Below, in pieces: positions 41,030-50,700 of a stretch of 64,000 nucleotides of DNA (position 1 is its first letter; the number at the start of each line of letters is the position of its first letter). Under the pieces are notes generated by a model that made no database searches, had not been told where the DNA came from, and was given only the letters and a program-made list of their open reading frames with translations. The position numbers and the translations under genes were made by a program. Source of the stretch: JBBDYG01 sp040901765. Lineage in GTDB: Bacteria > Planctomycetota > Planctomycetia > Pirellulales > Lacipirellulaceae. The stretch covers positions 1 through 64,000 of the forward strand of contig JBBDYG010000076.1 in NCBI GenBank assembly GCA_040901765.1, given 5' to 3'.

Positions 41030-41794
41030 TTACTTTCGTCGAGCCATGGCGAACAACCCGACAAGGCCAAGCAAGCCGAGCGCCACCGTGGACGGCTCGG
41101 GAATGCAGACCAACGTAAAGTCGTCCGCGAAGGCTGACTGACCGCCGAAAGTGCCCACCATGTTAATGGCGGACGAGCGAGCCCGGACCTCGACGGTCCC
41201 ATCGGGCGCGACAGCCATCACCATGTGCTGCCTCCACTGATTGTTATTGATTTGTCCGCCGTCGTCGTGAAGATCGAATTCGGTCGAACTAATCAACGCA
41301 TCACCTGGGCCAAGGAAATCGAGCGCAAAAACCGACTTCGTCGGTGAAGGCGACAACACGAATTCTCCGGTGATGGGATCGATGCTCGGCACCTGGTTAA
41401 AGCCGCCGGCATAGAACATTTCAAACCGAGACCAGCCGGTCAGGATGTACTTCATGCCCGGAGTGCCCGCGACGTCCTGATAGAGATGCGCGGTTGCTAG
41501 ATTGGAAGCCGACCCGGAAAAATTCTTGTACCACACACCAACTCGGGTGGTATCGGGGTCCGCCCCTGGAGCGTTTGGATTAGGAGTGTGATTGGCGAAA
41601 CTCGCAAAGGTCGCTGTGTCGGCCGGACCCGGAGTTTGTCGAGATTCCTCGAGCGTCCAACCTACAGCGAAATCGACTTCATGATCCCCAGGATCGTCCA
41701 AGTTGCCGTTGACCAAAAGGGCCGCTTGACTAAGGCCGCCCGCGCAGAGCGCGAACGCTCCGACAAATGCGGATAACAGATGCAGTTTCTTCAT
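41030..41794 (-). CDS. PEP-CTERM secreted protein
   Basis: A 254-residue protein. The ATG at 41794 follows GGGAGG by six bases. The N-terminal signal is MKKLHLLSAFVGAFALCAGG, and the C-terminal sorting tail is PEPSTVALGLLGLVGLFAMA followed by RRK, the standard PEP-CTERM signal handled by exosortase. The middle is beta-rich, beginning with LLVNGNLDDPGDHEVDF and VGWTLEESRQTPGP, with WYKNFSGSAS and MKYILTGWSRFEMF. This layout is typical of carbohydrate-binding or surface domains, but no family was assigned. It sits in the glucan locus, upstream of the GH144 gene and ahead of its own terminator. Confidence 0.82.
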   Translation of the reverse strand: MKKLHLLSAFVGAFALCAGGLSQAALLVNGNLDDPGDHEVDFAVGWTLEESRQTPGPADTATFASFANHTPNPNAPGADPDTTRVGVWYKNFSGSASNLATAHLYQDVAGTPGMKYILTGWSRFEMFYAGGFNQVPSIDPITGEFVLSPSPTKSVFALDFLGPGDALISSTEFDLHDDGGQINNNQWRQHMVMAVAPDGTVEVRARSSAINMVGTFGGQSAFADDFTLVCIPEPSTVALGLLGLVGLFAMARRK

Positions 41795-42038
41795 TAGACG
41801 CCTCCCATCAAAAGTCAGAAAAAATAAACCCGCTCGCCCAAGGAAACCCCTCCGCGACGAGACCCCAACGATGCCTTCTCGCTGTTTTACTGAGGATAGC
41901 CGGCAAATCCGTACCACCCCGTTTCAACGTCACCCCACAATCGGACGCCAAAAACTATTCACCAATCGTCGTCGCAGTACCGCGACGCCTCACCCCAATC
42001 CATCCTAACTGGATTTCACCCTAGCCGGATATCACCCC

Positions 42039-43208
42039 TTAAATCGCTGACCGACGTCGACCCCAAGAATACAGTATAGCCACAAACGAGCCGGCCGCAA
42101 ACAAGCCGATGGTTCCCGGCTCCGGAACGGCCGTGCCAGCACCCGGCGACGGACCGTCGAAATCGAAATTCGAGAACGTGACTTTGGACGAATCGGGAGC
42201 CACATTGGCCAAGGACAAATTTTGAACCCGCACGGAGATAAACGTGCCATTCGGAATGCCACGCCACGATTTCAGCGGGTTTTCTTCATCCCAGATCGGG
42301 AAATCTATCGGCTCGCTCGTGAGGATCGGCCCGTCGTTGATGCGTACCAGATACTCCATCGTGCCGGGGGTGACCACGTTTGCACCCGGATTCGACTGGC
42401 TGAACGGAATCAGGGGATCCGTCTCCGGCGGCGTGTAAATCATCCGCATGTTGATCGTATCCCCGACCGTGTAGGTGGTTCCCGAGGCGGCGGTCTTTCC
42501 AAAGCCAGCCTTCCACGTGTCGTAGTCGGCCATGTCGATGAAGTCTTCGCTGGCGCCTTCGTTGTTGCCGTTGGCGTGAAAGTCCGTGTCGGAGCCGAGC
42601 GTGTCGCGCCAAATCGTGTAGTCCGCGGCGTCGATCGCTTGGTTGCTGCTGTAGTCGCCCAGTAGGCCGCCGGAGCTGCTAAAGTTGTATTCGGGAATGA
42701 CCCTGGGAAAGACAGTCGCAATCTCCCCGGGCCCGTCGGTAAAATGTCCGGCATTGCTCGATGCGATGAACATCGACTCCCCATTGGGCGATTGAAAGAA
42801 AAAGCCCGCTTCTTTGCGGGGCGTCGGATTGGGCGTTTCAATCTTCATGTCGTAGCTGATATCCCAAGCCTCGCTCCGCTGGAACGCATGTCCGAACTCG
42901 CCACCCGTTTCGCCGGCACGGGTAAAAAGTGCCAAATGACTGTTGCGGCTAAAGCCCGTGGACGGACCGAAGATGTTTGATTCATCGATCACAAATTGAT
43001 TGGGAATGGGCGTCAGCCCGTAGAAATCAGTGGGGCCAACCGGATCGACCAGACTGCCCGTGATATGCAATGTTGAGCCTGGGTTTCCCTCACTCACGTA
43101 CGGAGAGACAAATAGCTTGTCGGGAATGTACTGAGCAATCGCTGGCGGTAGGATTGCCGCGAAGGCCACGAGCACGACCGTAAGGATTGCTGTCTGAAAA
43201 CGACGCAT
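42039..43208 (-). CDS. PEP-CTERM protein with dockerin-like repeat
   Basis: A 389-residue protein starting MRRFQTAILTVVLVAFAAIL, with GAGGAG eight to nine bases before the ATG at 43208. The N-terminal half is beta-rich and lectin-like (SHLALFTRAGETGGEFGHAF, KEAGFFFQSPNGE). A dockerin-like double loop follows: GDYSSNQAIDAADYTIWRD and FIDMADYDTWKAGFG. It ends VPEPGTIGLFAAGSFVAILY with an RRR tail, a PEP-CTERM signal. It would be a cell-surface component of the glucan locus. A LacI-type palindrome lies about 100 bp upstream. Confidence 0.82.
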   Translation of the reverse strand: MRRFQTAILTVVLVAFAAILPPAIAQYIPDKLFVSPYVSEGNPGSTLHITGSLVDPVGPTDFYGLTPIPNQFVIDESNIFGPSTGFSRNSHLALFTRAGETGGEFGHAFQRSEAWDISYDMKIETPNPTPRKEAGFFFQSPNGESMFIASSNAGHFTDGPGEIATVFPRVIPEYNFSSSGGLLGDYSSNQAIDAADYTIWRDTLGSDTDFHANGNNEGASEDFIDMADYDTWKAGFGKTAASGTTYTVGDTINMRMIYTPPETDPLIPFSQSNPGANVVTPGTMEYLVRINDGPILTSEPIDFPIWDEENPLKSWRGIPNGTFISVRVQNLSLANVAPDSSKVTFSNFDFDGPSPGAGTAVPEPGTIGLFAAGSFVAILYSWGRRRSAI

Positions 43209-43303
43209 ATTGATTGTCTCCTCTACCATCGGGGGCTAAGCCGATTGCGAAATCGGAGCGTCACGCAATTCAATGCCACGTCGATCGACGGGCCGCAGGA
43301 ACT

Positions 43304-43316
43304 GGAAACGCTTTCA
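43304..43316 (-). promoter_or_regulatory. LacI-family operator upstream of the PEP-CTERM/dockerin gene
   Basis: GGAAACGCTTTCA is a near-palindrome with the central CG typical of LacI-family operators. Two related sites occur at 44793 and 51309. It lies between the DUF1559 gene and the start of the gene at 43208, in a likely promoter region. Confidence 0.65.
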
Positions 43317-43423
43317 CCCCTAGAATTACAGTGACTTAAACCTGTCCGCTTGTCAAGAAACTTCCAGAAAAACCTCGAAATCTTTCATTCCCAGGCCCCC
43401 ACTCACCTAACCGCTCGATGCCC

Positions 43424-44518
43424 CTAAAGTTCGGTCTCCATGACCTCTCTGTCGCGACGATGCCCCATGCGATTGAAGTTTTCCCGGTCAACATCATAAC
43501 TAATCGACTGCACTGCGTTATCGGCGAATAACACGTTGATCACACCCGAATGCGCGGAGCCAAACAGGTAATTCTCCGGATCGCTCACGCCGCCGCTTGG
43601 CTTGTCTCCTTGCGTATCCGGCACGGGAGCGAACATGCACGACCGCAAGGTATCGTAGTCCCAACCATCCGCCCAGCCGAAATTGTCAGCTTGTGTGGTC
43701 CCTTCATAGAGGCTGGAATGGACCCATTTCTCCGAGACGAGCATGGTCTTACTCGATCCATCGAGAATCTGCGGGAACGATATCTTCTTGGTGAAGCCCA
43801 TGTGCCTTCCGGCGAGCGCCGCGCTAAAACCGGGCGCCCAATCAACTCGCTGGATGATTCCTCGGAACTGGACGGGCGTTCCCCGCTGATGCATCTGTTG
43901 CACGGTACTCTGTCCGGGCAGGCCGCTGAAGCAGGTGGGACAACCCCAGAAAATCTCCTTGTCATGCGCCACTGGATCCTGCAAATAGTTGTCTATTTCA
44001 TCGCCAATTTCCCCGCGTGACGGTCCTGCCGTCGCGGCCGCGTAATCCACCAGCGAAATTCCGGAGTCTGAGAGCGTCACTCCGCGTCGCGAAGGACAGT
44101 TGTAGAGCGGGATGGCATGATCATCGAGTTGATCCTGATGGATGATGCCCTTGATCGCTCCTTCTTCCAGAAAGGGAAGAATTTGGTACATCCAACTCAA
44201 GCCTTGTCGCAACGGTCCGTTCGGCGGCCCTTTACGCGCTGTTTCATTTTGCACCGTATGTGTGTCCTGCAAATAATCCTGAATTTTTGCCTGCGGCACC
44301 GAACCACCCGTGGGAAATAATTTATAGGTGTCGTGAAAGTTAAGAATGGACAGCCCAATGTTTTTTAAGTTGTTCTTGCACTGCGTTCGCCGCGCCGCCT
44401 CCCGCGCCGCCTGAATCGCCGGTAGCAGCAGCGCCACCAAGATTCCGATGATCGCAATCACCACCAAGAGTTCCACCAGGGTAAAGCCCCGCTTTTGACC
44501 GTGTGGTTTGAATGACAT
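43424..44518 (-). CDS. DUF1559 protein with prepilin-type N-terminus
   Basis: A 364-residue protein of the DUF1559 family, very abundant in Planctomycetota. The ATG at 44518 follows GGGAG by eight bases. The N-terminal segment is a type IV prepilin leader: KRGFTLVELLVVIAIIGILV, with the mature end at F after G. Then comes AREAARRTQCKNNLKNIGLS and the C-terminal domain ending with FGSAHSGVINVLFADNAVQS. Function is unknown; these proteins are thought to be pseudopilin-like and surface-exposed. It belongs to the glucan locus by position and strand. Confidence 0.88.
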   Translation of the reverse strand: MSFKPHGQKRGFTLVELLVVIAIIGILVALLLPAIQAAREAARRTQCKNNLKNIGLSILNFHDTYKLFPTGGSVPQAKIQDYLQDTHTVQNETARKGPPNGPLRQGLSWMYQILPFLEEGAIKGIIHQDQLDDHAIPLYNCPSRRGVTLSDSGISLVDYAAATAGPSRGEIGDEIDNYLQDPVAHDKEIFWGCPTCFSGLPGQSTVQQMHQRGTPVQFRGIIQRVDWAPGFSAALAGRHMGFTKKISFPQILDGSSKTMLVSEKWVHSSLYEGTTQADNFGWADGWDYDTLRSCMFAPVPDTQGDKPSGGVSDPENYLFGSAHSGVINVLFADNAVQSISYDVDRENFNRMGHRRDREVMETEL

Positions 44519-44838
44519 GACGATCACTCCCAGAACCTTTCCGCTGTTGAGGCAATTGGAAACGAGTTTCCTTGAGACCGCCGCCCCAACTAGATAATGC
44601 AACCCTCAACTCTTTGCCGCTTGCGGGCGCGCACATGTACGCTGCCAATGGAAGGGAGTGGTTTCCGCTGCCCCTGTCCATCCGCTTCCTGCCGCTGCCG
44701 CGCCCCGATTCAACCCGCTGAAGCTTGCCGTTTTGGAGACGACAGCGCACTACGCCCGACCACTCCAGATTCTATGCACTTGCCCGCCCGATTGCAAGCG
44801 CTTTCATTCCATTTTTTGATGGGTTTCCGCCAGGCCCA
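44519..44838. other. Intergenic region with two palindromes
   Basis: About 320 bp between the DUF1559 gene and the GH144-like gene. It contains a LacI-type operator at 44793-44807 and a perfect palindrome GGAAAC-GA-GTTTCC at 44558-44571, close to the DUF1559 start. No gene is supported. Confidence 0.5.
44793..44807 (-). promoter_or_regulatory. LacI-family operator upstream of the DUF1559 gene
   Basis: TGCAAGCGCTTTCAT has the AAGCGCTT core found in LacI-family operators and shared with 51309-51323. It lies about 280 bp upstream of the DUF1559 start. Confidence 0.65.
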
Positions 44839-46335
44839 CTACCGAAAATCTGACGATTGGGACACGCTCCGGAAGCGGTTTCGGGCTCCAATCAACAAAC
44901 AGGTTCCAATTAAACCCCACAGCAGTTGAATAAACTCCGGCTCGGGCACTTTCTGTGCCGTTCCGCCGCTACCGCCGAATCGGTCCCGCCAGATCGTATA
45001 GTCGCCCGCGTCGATCCGGCCATTGCTATTGCCGTCGGCGGCCAAGTGGACCATCGAGCCAGATTTCGATTTCCAAAACTCATAGTCGGCCACGTCAACG
45101 CTGCCGTCGGCGTTGTAATCTCCCGGATCCAGGGCCGGGATAACGCGGTCGGCAAAGAAATCGGAATCGAGGCTCTCCACCAATCCAAACAACAGAAAAA
45201 GGTGGTCAACCAATCCCGCATCGGGCGGAATCCAACCCGGCTGCTGGCCGGAGACGCGCACCAGGCCGTATTTGTAGCGCGGGTCGTTCGGCGAAAGAAT
45301 CTGCGCGTTATAAAAATCGAGCAGCGTCTCCATGTCGCCCCAGGCGGCCACCGCCTCCGGCGAGAAAACTTCGAATGGATGATCGCCGATTCGATCGGCG
45401 TGATACCCGTTGGGAATGAGGCCAGCCGTCAATCCGTAACGAAACTCCTCGCCAAGCGCGTTATCCGAGTAGAGTTGATCGGCTTCCTGCTGATTTCGGA
45501 AGAATGTCTCAAACTCGGCGCTGTGCCTAAAATCGCCATTGAAGAAGTGCATCTGCTGCACCCAAAACCCGGAAGCGAACACGCCGAAGTTGTCCGTCAG
45601 CGTCGGAATACCGTCATAAGAAAGCGTCGGCAGGAATTCCGTGTCCAGCCAGCGATGTTTTACCGCGAGCGCGCGTGCGTTATTGGTCTCGCGCAGGGCC
45701 AGGCTCTCGACGAGCATGAATTCGTTCCACGGTGCGACGGTGCCACCGGCGCCGCCGCCGGCTTTGGTCATGTCGAGATAGATGCGGCCACTCAGGTTGG
45801 GATGGATCGCATTGTTAAAGTTAACGCTCTCGGTCAATTGTTCGGCGAGCGACGCGATCGTGGTATTCTCCGGGAAATGGTTCCGCGCAAATTGCGCCCC
45901 GGCGACCAACAGCGCGGTGCCAATCGGCGTGTAGGAGTCGTCCCAGCAACAAGGGGCAGGCGCACCGGTGTTCACGTCCATGAAATGGATGAAGTGGCCG
46001 TCGGCGGAGCGGTCTGGCGCAACCCCGGCTCTCTGGCCAGCGTAAGCAGAAAGAACCTGCTCGACGCGCTGCTCGGCGTCGGGCAGCTTGTTCAAATGGT
46101 CCAGCGCGCTGAGCGCCACCAGGGCAAAACCCGCCGCATCGGGCGTGGCAGGATGAAAGCTGGTTCCATCAAGTACGAGCGAATCTCGCACCAGGCCCGA
46201 CGGCATGATCGCATCCAGCGTGTAATTCTTCAGGCGATTGATCTGGTCATCGCGCACCGTATTGAGATCCTGAGCCGCCGCGCCGCTTATCATTGAATGC
46301 ACTAGGAACAACACGATACAACCGCAGCGAACCAT
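44839..46335 (-). CDS. GH144-like enzyme with dockerin and PEP-CTERM tail
   Basis: A 498-residue exported protein. A signal peptide opens MVRCGCIVLFLVHSMISG. The catalytic part (about 25-410) shows the same fold marks as the GH144 gene at 39479: AAGFALVALSALDHLNKLP, GHFIHFMDVNTGAP and DDSYTPIGTALLVAGAQFAR, so it is a diverged relative. Its start has AAAGG eight bases upstream, inside the last codons of the GH1 gene. The tail holds two dockerin loops (GDYNADGSVDVADYEFWKS and DGNSNGRIDAGDYTIWRD) and a PEP-CTERM signal (VPEPEFIQLLW plus a basic end). It probably attacks beta-1,2-glucan at the cell surface. Confidence 0.75.
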   Translation of the reverse strand: MVRCGCIVLFLVHSMISGAAAQDLNTVRDDQINRLKNYTLDAIMPSGLVRDSLVLDGTSFHPATPDAAGFALVALSALDHLNKLPDAEQRVEQVLSAYAGQRAGVAPDRSADGHFIHFMDVNTGAPAPCCWDDSYTPIGTALLVAGAQFARNHFPENTTIASLAEQLTESVNFNNAIHPNLSGRIYLDMTKAGGGAGGTVAPWNEFMLVESLALRETNNARALAVKHRWLDTEFLPTLSYDGIPTLTDNFGVFASGFWVQQMHFFNGDFRHSAEFETFFRNQQEADQLYSDNALGEEFRYGLTAGLIPNGYHADRIGDHPFEVFSPEAVAAWGDMETLLDFYNAQILSPNDPRYKYGLVRVSGQQPGWIPPDAGLVDHLFLLFGLVESLDSDFFADRVIPALDPGDYNADGSVDVADYEFWKSKSGSMVHLAADGNSNGRIDAGDYTIWRDRFGGSGGTAQKVPEPEFIQLLWGLIGTCLLIGARNRFRSVSQSSDFR

Positions 46336-46339
46336 CCAA

Positions 46340-47695
46340 TTAACCTTTCAAAACCGCCCCACGTGAACGAATCGCATCGGCATAAAACCGGGCCGACGCT
46401 TTGGGAGTCCGGCGTTGTGTTGCGAAATCAACGTGTACGATGCCGAACCGCTGCGAGTACCCGTGCTGCCACTCAAAGTTGTCCAGCAGCGACCACACAA
46501 AGTAACCTTGCAGGTTGACTCCCGATTCGATTGCCTCTGCCGCCGCGTTCAGATGATGTTTCAAGTATTCTACACGCGACGGGTCGTTGATACCGCCATT
46601 TGGTTGGACGTGATCCTCGAATGCCGCACCGTTCTCGGTGATGTAGAGCGGCAATTCGCCGTAATGTTCCCGCACCCACAGCAGAATTTCGGTGAGGCCT
46701 TCGGGATAGATTTCCCACCCCAAACCGGTGCGTGGACAATTGGGCGAGGTGACAATCCTGGCCCGCGGCGGGCCGCCGCAGGGATCGTCGGCGACCACCA
46801 ATCGCAGGTAGTAGTTGATGCCCAGAAAATCAATCGGCGCGCGAATTCGGTGCAGCTCATCGGTGGACATCGTCGGCCAATCCGCGCCGAACATTTCGGG
46901 CAATTCCTCGGGGAATTTTCCCAGCAACGCGGGATCGAGGAAGTGGCGATTGAGATAGGCGTCCATCCGGCGGGCGGCTGAACGATCGGCCTCTAAATCG
47001 GTGGCAGGCTCGATCGGCACGAGATTCACGACCAGGCCGATTTGCTGATCGCACTCAGCACGATAAGCGGCAACGGCTGCGGAATGCGCCCGCAGCAAGT
47101 TATGCGACACCGCCGCAGCTTCCGCACGATCTTGTCGCCCCGGCGCATGCAGACTGGAGACGTATCCCAAGTCCATAATTACCCACGGCTCGTTAATGGT
47201 GGCCCACATCGGCACGCGATCGCCAAGCTCGCGATACATCAATCGCGCATAGTCGGCGAACCAACTCGGCGCGTCGGGGTAAGCCCACCCGCCGCGGTCT
47301 TCGAGCGCCGCCGGAAGATCCCAGTGGTAGAGCGTGGCGAACGGCCGAATGTCATACCTCAGCAGCATGTCGACTAATCGGGCGTAGAAGTCGAGACCGC
47401 CAGCATTGGGTCGTCCCGTCCCCTCGGGCAATACGCGCGACCACGAGATGCTGAAGCGATAGGACTTGATTCCCAGTTCGCTCATGAGGCGGATGTCGTC
47501 GGCAAATCGGCGATAGTGGTCGCACGCCACGTCGCCATGATCGCCATCGGCGATTCTTCCCGGCGTATGGGCGAAGCGGTGCCAAATGCTCGCGCCGGCC
47601 CCGTCGGCCATCGGCGAACCTTCGATCTGATAGGCCGAAGTTGCCGCACCCCACACAAAGTCGCTAGGAAATGCCGGGTCGCTCAAGCGAGCCAC
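46340..47695 (-). CDS. GH1 beta-glucosidase
   Basis: A 451-residue cytoplasmic enzyme with the full GH1 plan. The acid/base is E169 (TINEPW) and the nucleophile E354 (YITENG). Other blocks are FVWGAATSAYQIEG at the start, HWDLPAALEDRGGW, LGINYY and SLLDNFEW. No signal peptide. It cleaves beta-linked glucosides, here probably sophorose or short beta-1,2-gluco-oligosaccharides. The GTG at 47695 is the apparent start with only a weak ribosome site. It is followed after 4 bp by the GH144-like gene. Confidence 0.92.
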   Translation of the reverse strand: MARLSDPAFPSDFVWGAATSAYQIEGSPMADGAGASIWHRFAHTPGRIADGDHGDVACDHYRRFADDIRLMSELGIKSYRFSISWSRVLPEGTGRPNAGGLDFYARLVDMLLRYDIRPFATLYHWDLPAALEDRGGWAYPDAPSWFADYARLMYRELGDRVPMWATINEPWVIMDLGYVSSLHAPGRQDRAEAAAVSHNLLRAHSAAVAAYRAECDQQIGLVVNLVPIEPATDLEADRSAARRMDAYLNRHFLDPALLGKFPEELPEMFGADWPTMSTDELHRIRAPIDFLGINYYLRLVVADDPCGGPPRARIVTSPNCPRTGLGWEIYPEGLTEILLWVREHYGELPLYITENGAAFEDHVQPNGGINDPSRVEYLKHHLNAAAEAIESGVNLQGYFVWSLLDNFEWQHGYSQRFGIVHVDFATQRRTPKASARFYADAIRSRGAVLKG

Positions 47696-47709
47696 CTTTC
47701 TGGCGATCG

Positions 47710-47729
47710 CTGAATTCTTGCGAATTCAG
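47710..47729. other. Inverted repeat between GH94 and GH1 genes
   Basis: CTGAATTC and GAATTCAG are exact inverted repeats separated by TTGC, between the GH94 stop and the GH1 start. It could be an mRNA processing hairpin or an operator; there is no T-tract. Confidence 0.4.
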
Positions 47730-47743
47730 CTACCGATATGTCG

Positions 47744-50700
47744 CTAGAGGTACACGATGATAGAGTGAGCTTTCCCATCGTGCTCGATGGGAATTCTCGC
47801 CGCTCCGTCCACGACAGTCGCGAGGCGGCCATCGACCGTAGCCGACGTAACGCCCGTTTCCTTGCCGGCCGGATTCTCGATCCGGATCTCGTAGCGAGTC
47901 TGACCGTCGGGCAGGCGATACCGCAGTCGGCACTGCGGCCAATCGGCCGAAATCGCCGGCTTCAGCACGATCGTTTCACCACCTTCGATAGAAAATCCAA
48001 GAATCGATTCGACCGCCACACGGAACATCCAACCGGCCGAACCGGTGTACCATGTCCAGCCACCACGGCCGACGTGAGGCGGCTCCGAGTACACATCCGC
48101 GGCCACGACATACGGCTCTGTTTGATAGATTGCAACTTGTTCGGCCGTCGACGTCCGCGTCACAGGGCTTAGCATCCGTAAGTGTTCAACGGCGCGCGTG
48201 CCGTGACCCATTCTCGCCAGTGCTCCGACCAGCCACAGCACGCCATGCGTATACTGCCCGCCGTTCTCGCGAACGCCAGGTACGTAGCCTTTGATATATC
48301 CCGGGTCGTTTGGCGTGCGATCAAATGGCGGAGCAAGCAAGCGAATGAGTCCTGCCCGATCGTCAACAAGCCGCTCTTGTGCCGCCCGCATGGCCATTTC
48401 CGCTCGCTCGCGCGGTGCTGCTCCCGAAAGCACGGACCACGCCTGTGCGATTGCGTCGATCTGGCATTCATCGCTCTCGGCCGAGCCGAGCGGTTGGCCA
48501 TTGTCGTAGAACGCCCGGCGATACCAAGCGCCGTCCCAACCCGCTTCGTTCAACCCTGCCGCAAGCCTGGCGCGATGCGAGGCATACTCTTGAGTACGCT
48601 TTAGATCACCGCGTCGTTCGCAGATCGGGAACATCTGGCCGAGAACCGTATATAGGAAAAAGCCGAGCCACACGCTTTCCCCCTGCCCCATTTTGCCCAC
48701 GCGATTCATGCCGTCGTTCCAATCGCCGCTACCGATCAGGGGCAGTCCATGCGGTCCGACGGTTAGCGCCCGATCGAGTGCGAGGCAGCAGTGCTCGTAG
48801 ATCGTTGCGGAAACTCCGCTTGGTTCGCTGCGCATGCAGACTTCGTGCTGGTCATCTGCGAGTCGCTCGCCGCGAATGAACGGGACCGTTTTATCGAGCA
48901 GCGCCTCGTCGCCGGTGACTCCCACATAGGTCGCGGTCACATAGGGCAGCCAAGCGAGATCATCGGAAAATCGCGTGCGCAAACCGAGCCCGTTGTCGGC
49001 ATGCCACCAGTGCATGACGTCGCCCTCGACAAACTGCTGACCGGCGTGGCGGACAATCTGCCGGCGAGTCAGATCGGGCTGATGGTAAACGAGTGCAGCG
49101 GAATCCTGCAATTGGTCACGAAATCCAAACGCTCCCCCCGGCTGGTAGTACGCTGACCGCGCCCACATGCGGCAGGCCAGGTTTTGATAGGGTAACCAGC
49201 CGTTGACCATCAGATCGATCTGGCGATCGGGCGTCTCTACTTCGATAGCGGAGAGCGTCTTGCGCCAGAATGCGTTGACTTGCTCCAATGCGTGTTGCAC
49301 TTGGCCGGGTCGGCGAAACTTACCGATCAATTTGGCCGCCGCGTCGTGATCGGTCGTCTCGCCGAGCAGAATGGTGAACTCGATCGTCTCGCCGGCTGCT
49401 ACCCGAAACGGTATTCGCCACGCTGCACAGGCATCGAGTCCACTTCCCGTTCGGTTGTCGAGTTGCCGCGGCTCGGCAACCGCCGCCGGCGATGCGATCT
49501 CACCAAACCGACCGAGGAATGATTCGCGCGCACTGGTATGAGTAATGTCGGTTGTGGTCGCGGAGTCGGCCACGACGGCGGAGAACGCCACGCTATCGGA
49601 ATAGACATCGCGCGCAAAATTACATGCCAAAATTGCCGCAAGGTTGTGATCGTACGTCGTGTCGATGGGATCCAAGTCCACGGGCGTGCAACGAAGCCCC
49701 CACTGGAGATACGAAAACACGGAAAGTCGCCGGGATAAACTGCTGCGATTCTCAATTTGGACGCGGACGAGCTTCACCGGATCGTCCGGTGCCATGAAAA
49801 TGGTGACTTCTTGCGCAAGTCCAAAGCTCGTGTGATGAAAACGTGTATAGCCGAACCCATGCCGGACTTCGTACCGGGCCGGTGCAGGAGTTGGACCGGG
49901 CATAGGCGACCAAAAGCCACCCGTCTCTTCGTCGCGGATCCAAAGCGCCTCGGCATGGGGGTCGCATACCGGGTCATTGTTCCAGGCCGAAAGCCGATTG
50001 TGGCGGCTGTTGCCAGCCCAGGTGTAACCGGCCCCCCGCTCGGTCACCAGGCACCCTGCCTGTTCGTTGGCAATCACGTTCACCCAAGGTTGCGGCGGCA
50101 AGCCCAGCCGTCCGTCGGCGTCAGGCTCAATCCGGATGACGTACTCACGACCGTCGGCGGAGAAACCGCCATACGAATTTTCAAATTGAAGGGCCTCCCG
50201 GCTTAGTTGCGGCACTTCGACTTCCGTCTCTACCGCCGCTTCAGGTTGACAGCGTCCGTTCGACACTCCTTCGTGCAGCCGCATCGTCGGCGGGTCATGC
50301 GACGGGTGGGCAATCCATCGCTGAGCATTGCCATTCAACGCTGAAGTGGTTGCCGGAGCATTAAAAAAAATCTGTGCCGCCGGCAAATCATGAAACGCGG
50401 CCATCTGGTTTTCGAGTTCTCGGCGGCTCGCCGAAGCTCCCAGTACAAAAACCACTTCGCGCGTTTCCCCGGGTGCAAGCCAAACGGTAGTCCGCAGACT
50501 GCCAATGGGGTCGAGCACCGGACCTTGGTCGCCGGCTAGTTTCGCGCCGCGATCGAGGGCACGAGGATGCGAAAGACTTCGACCACGGCCGATAAATGCC
50601 TTGCGATTGGTCTCGAACTGCAGATCGTGGCCGATGGAATCGAGGTCGGCCAGTAACCGGTGAAATCCCCATCGCTCCAAATCAACGGAGCTGCGCGGCC

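Noticed and set aside
44926..46296. A 456-codon plus-strand frame opposite the GH144-like gene
   Set aside because: It is the antisense shadow of a GC-rich coding gene; the opposite strand has a signal peptide, a dockerin and a PEP-CTERM tail, which settles the strand.
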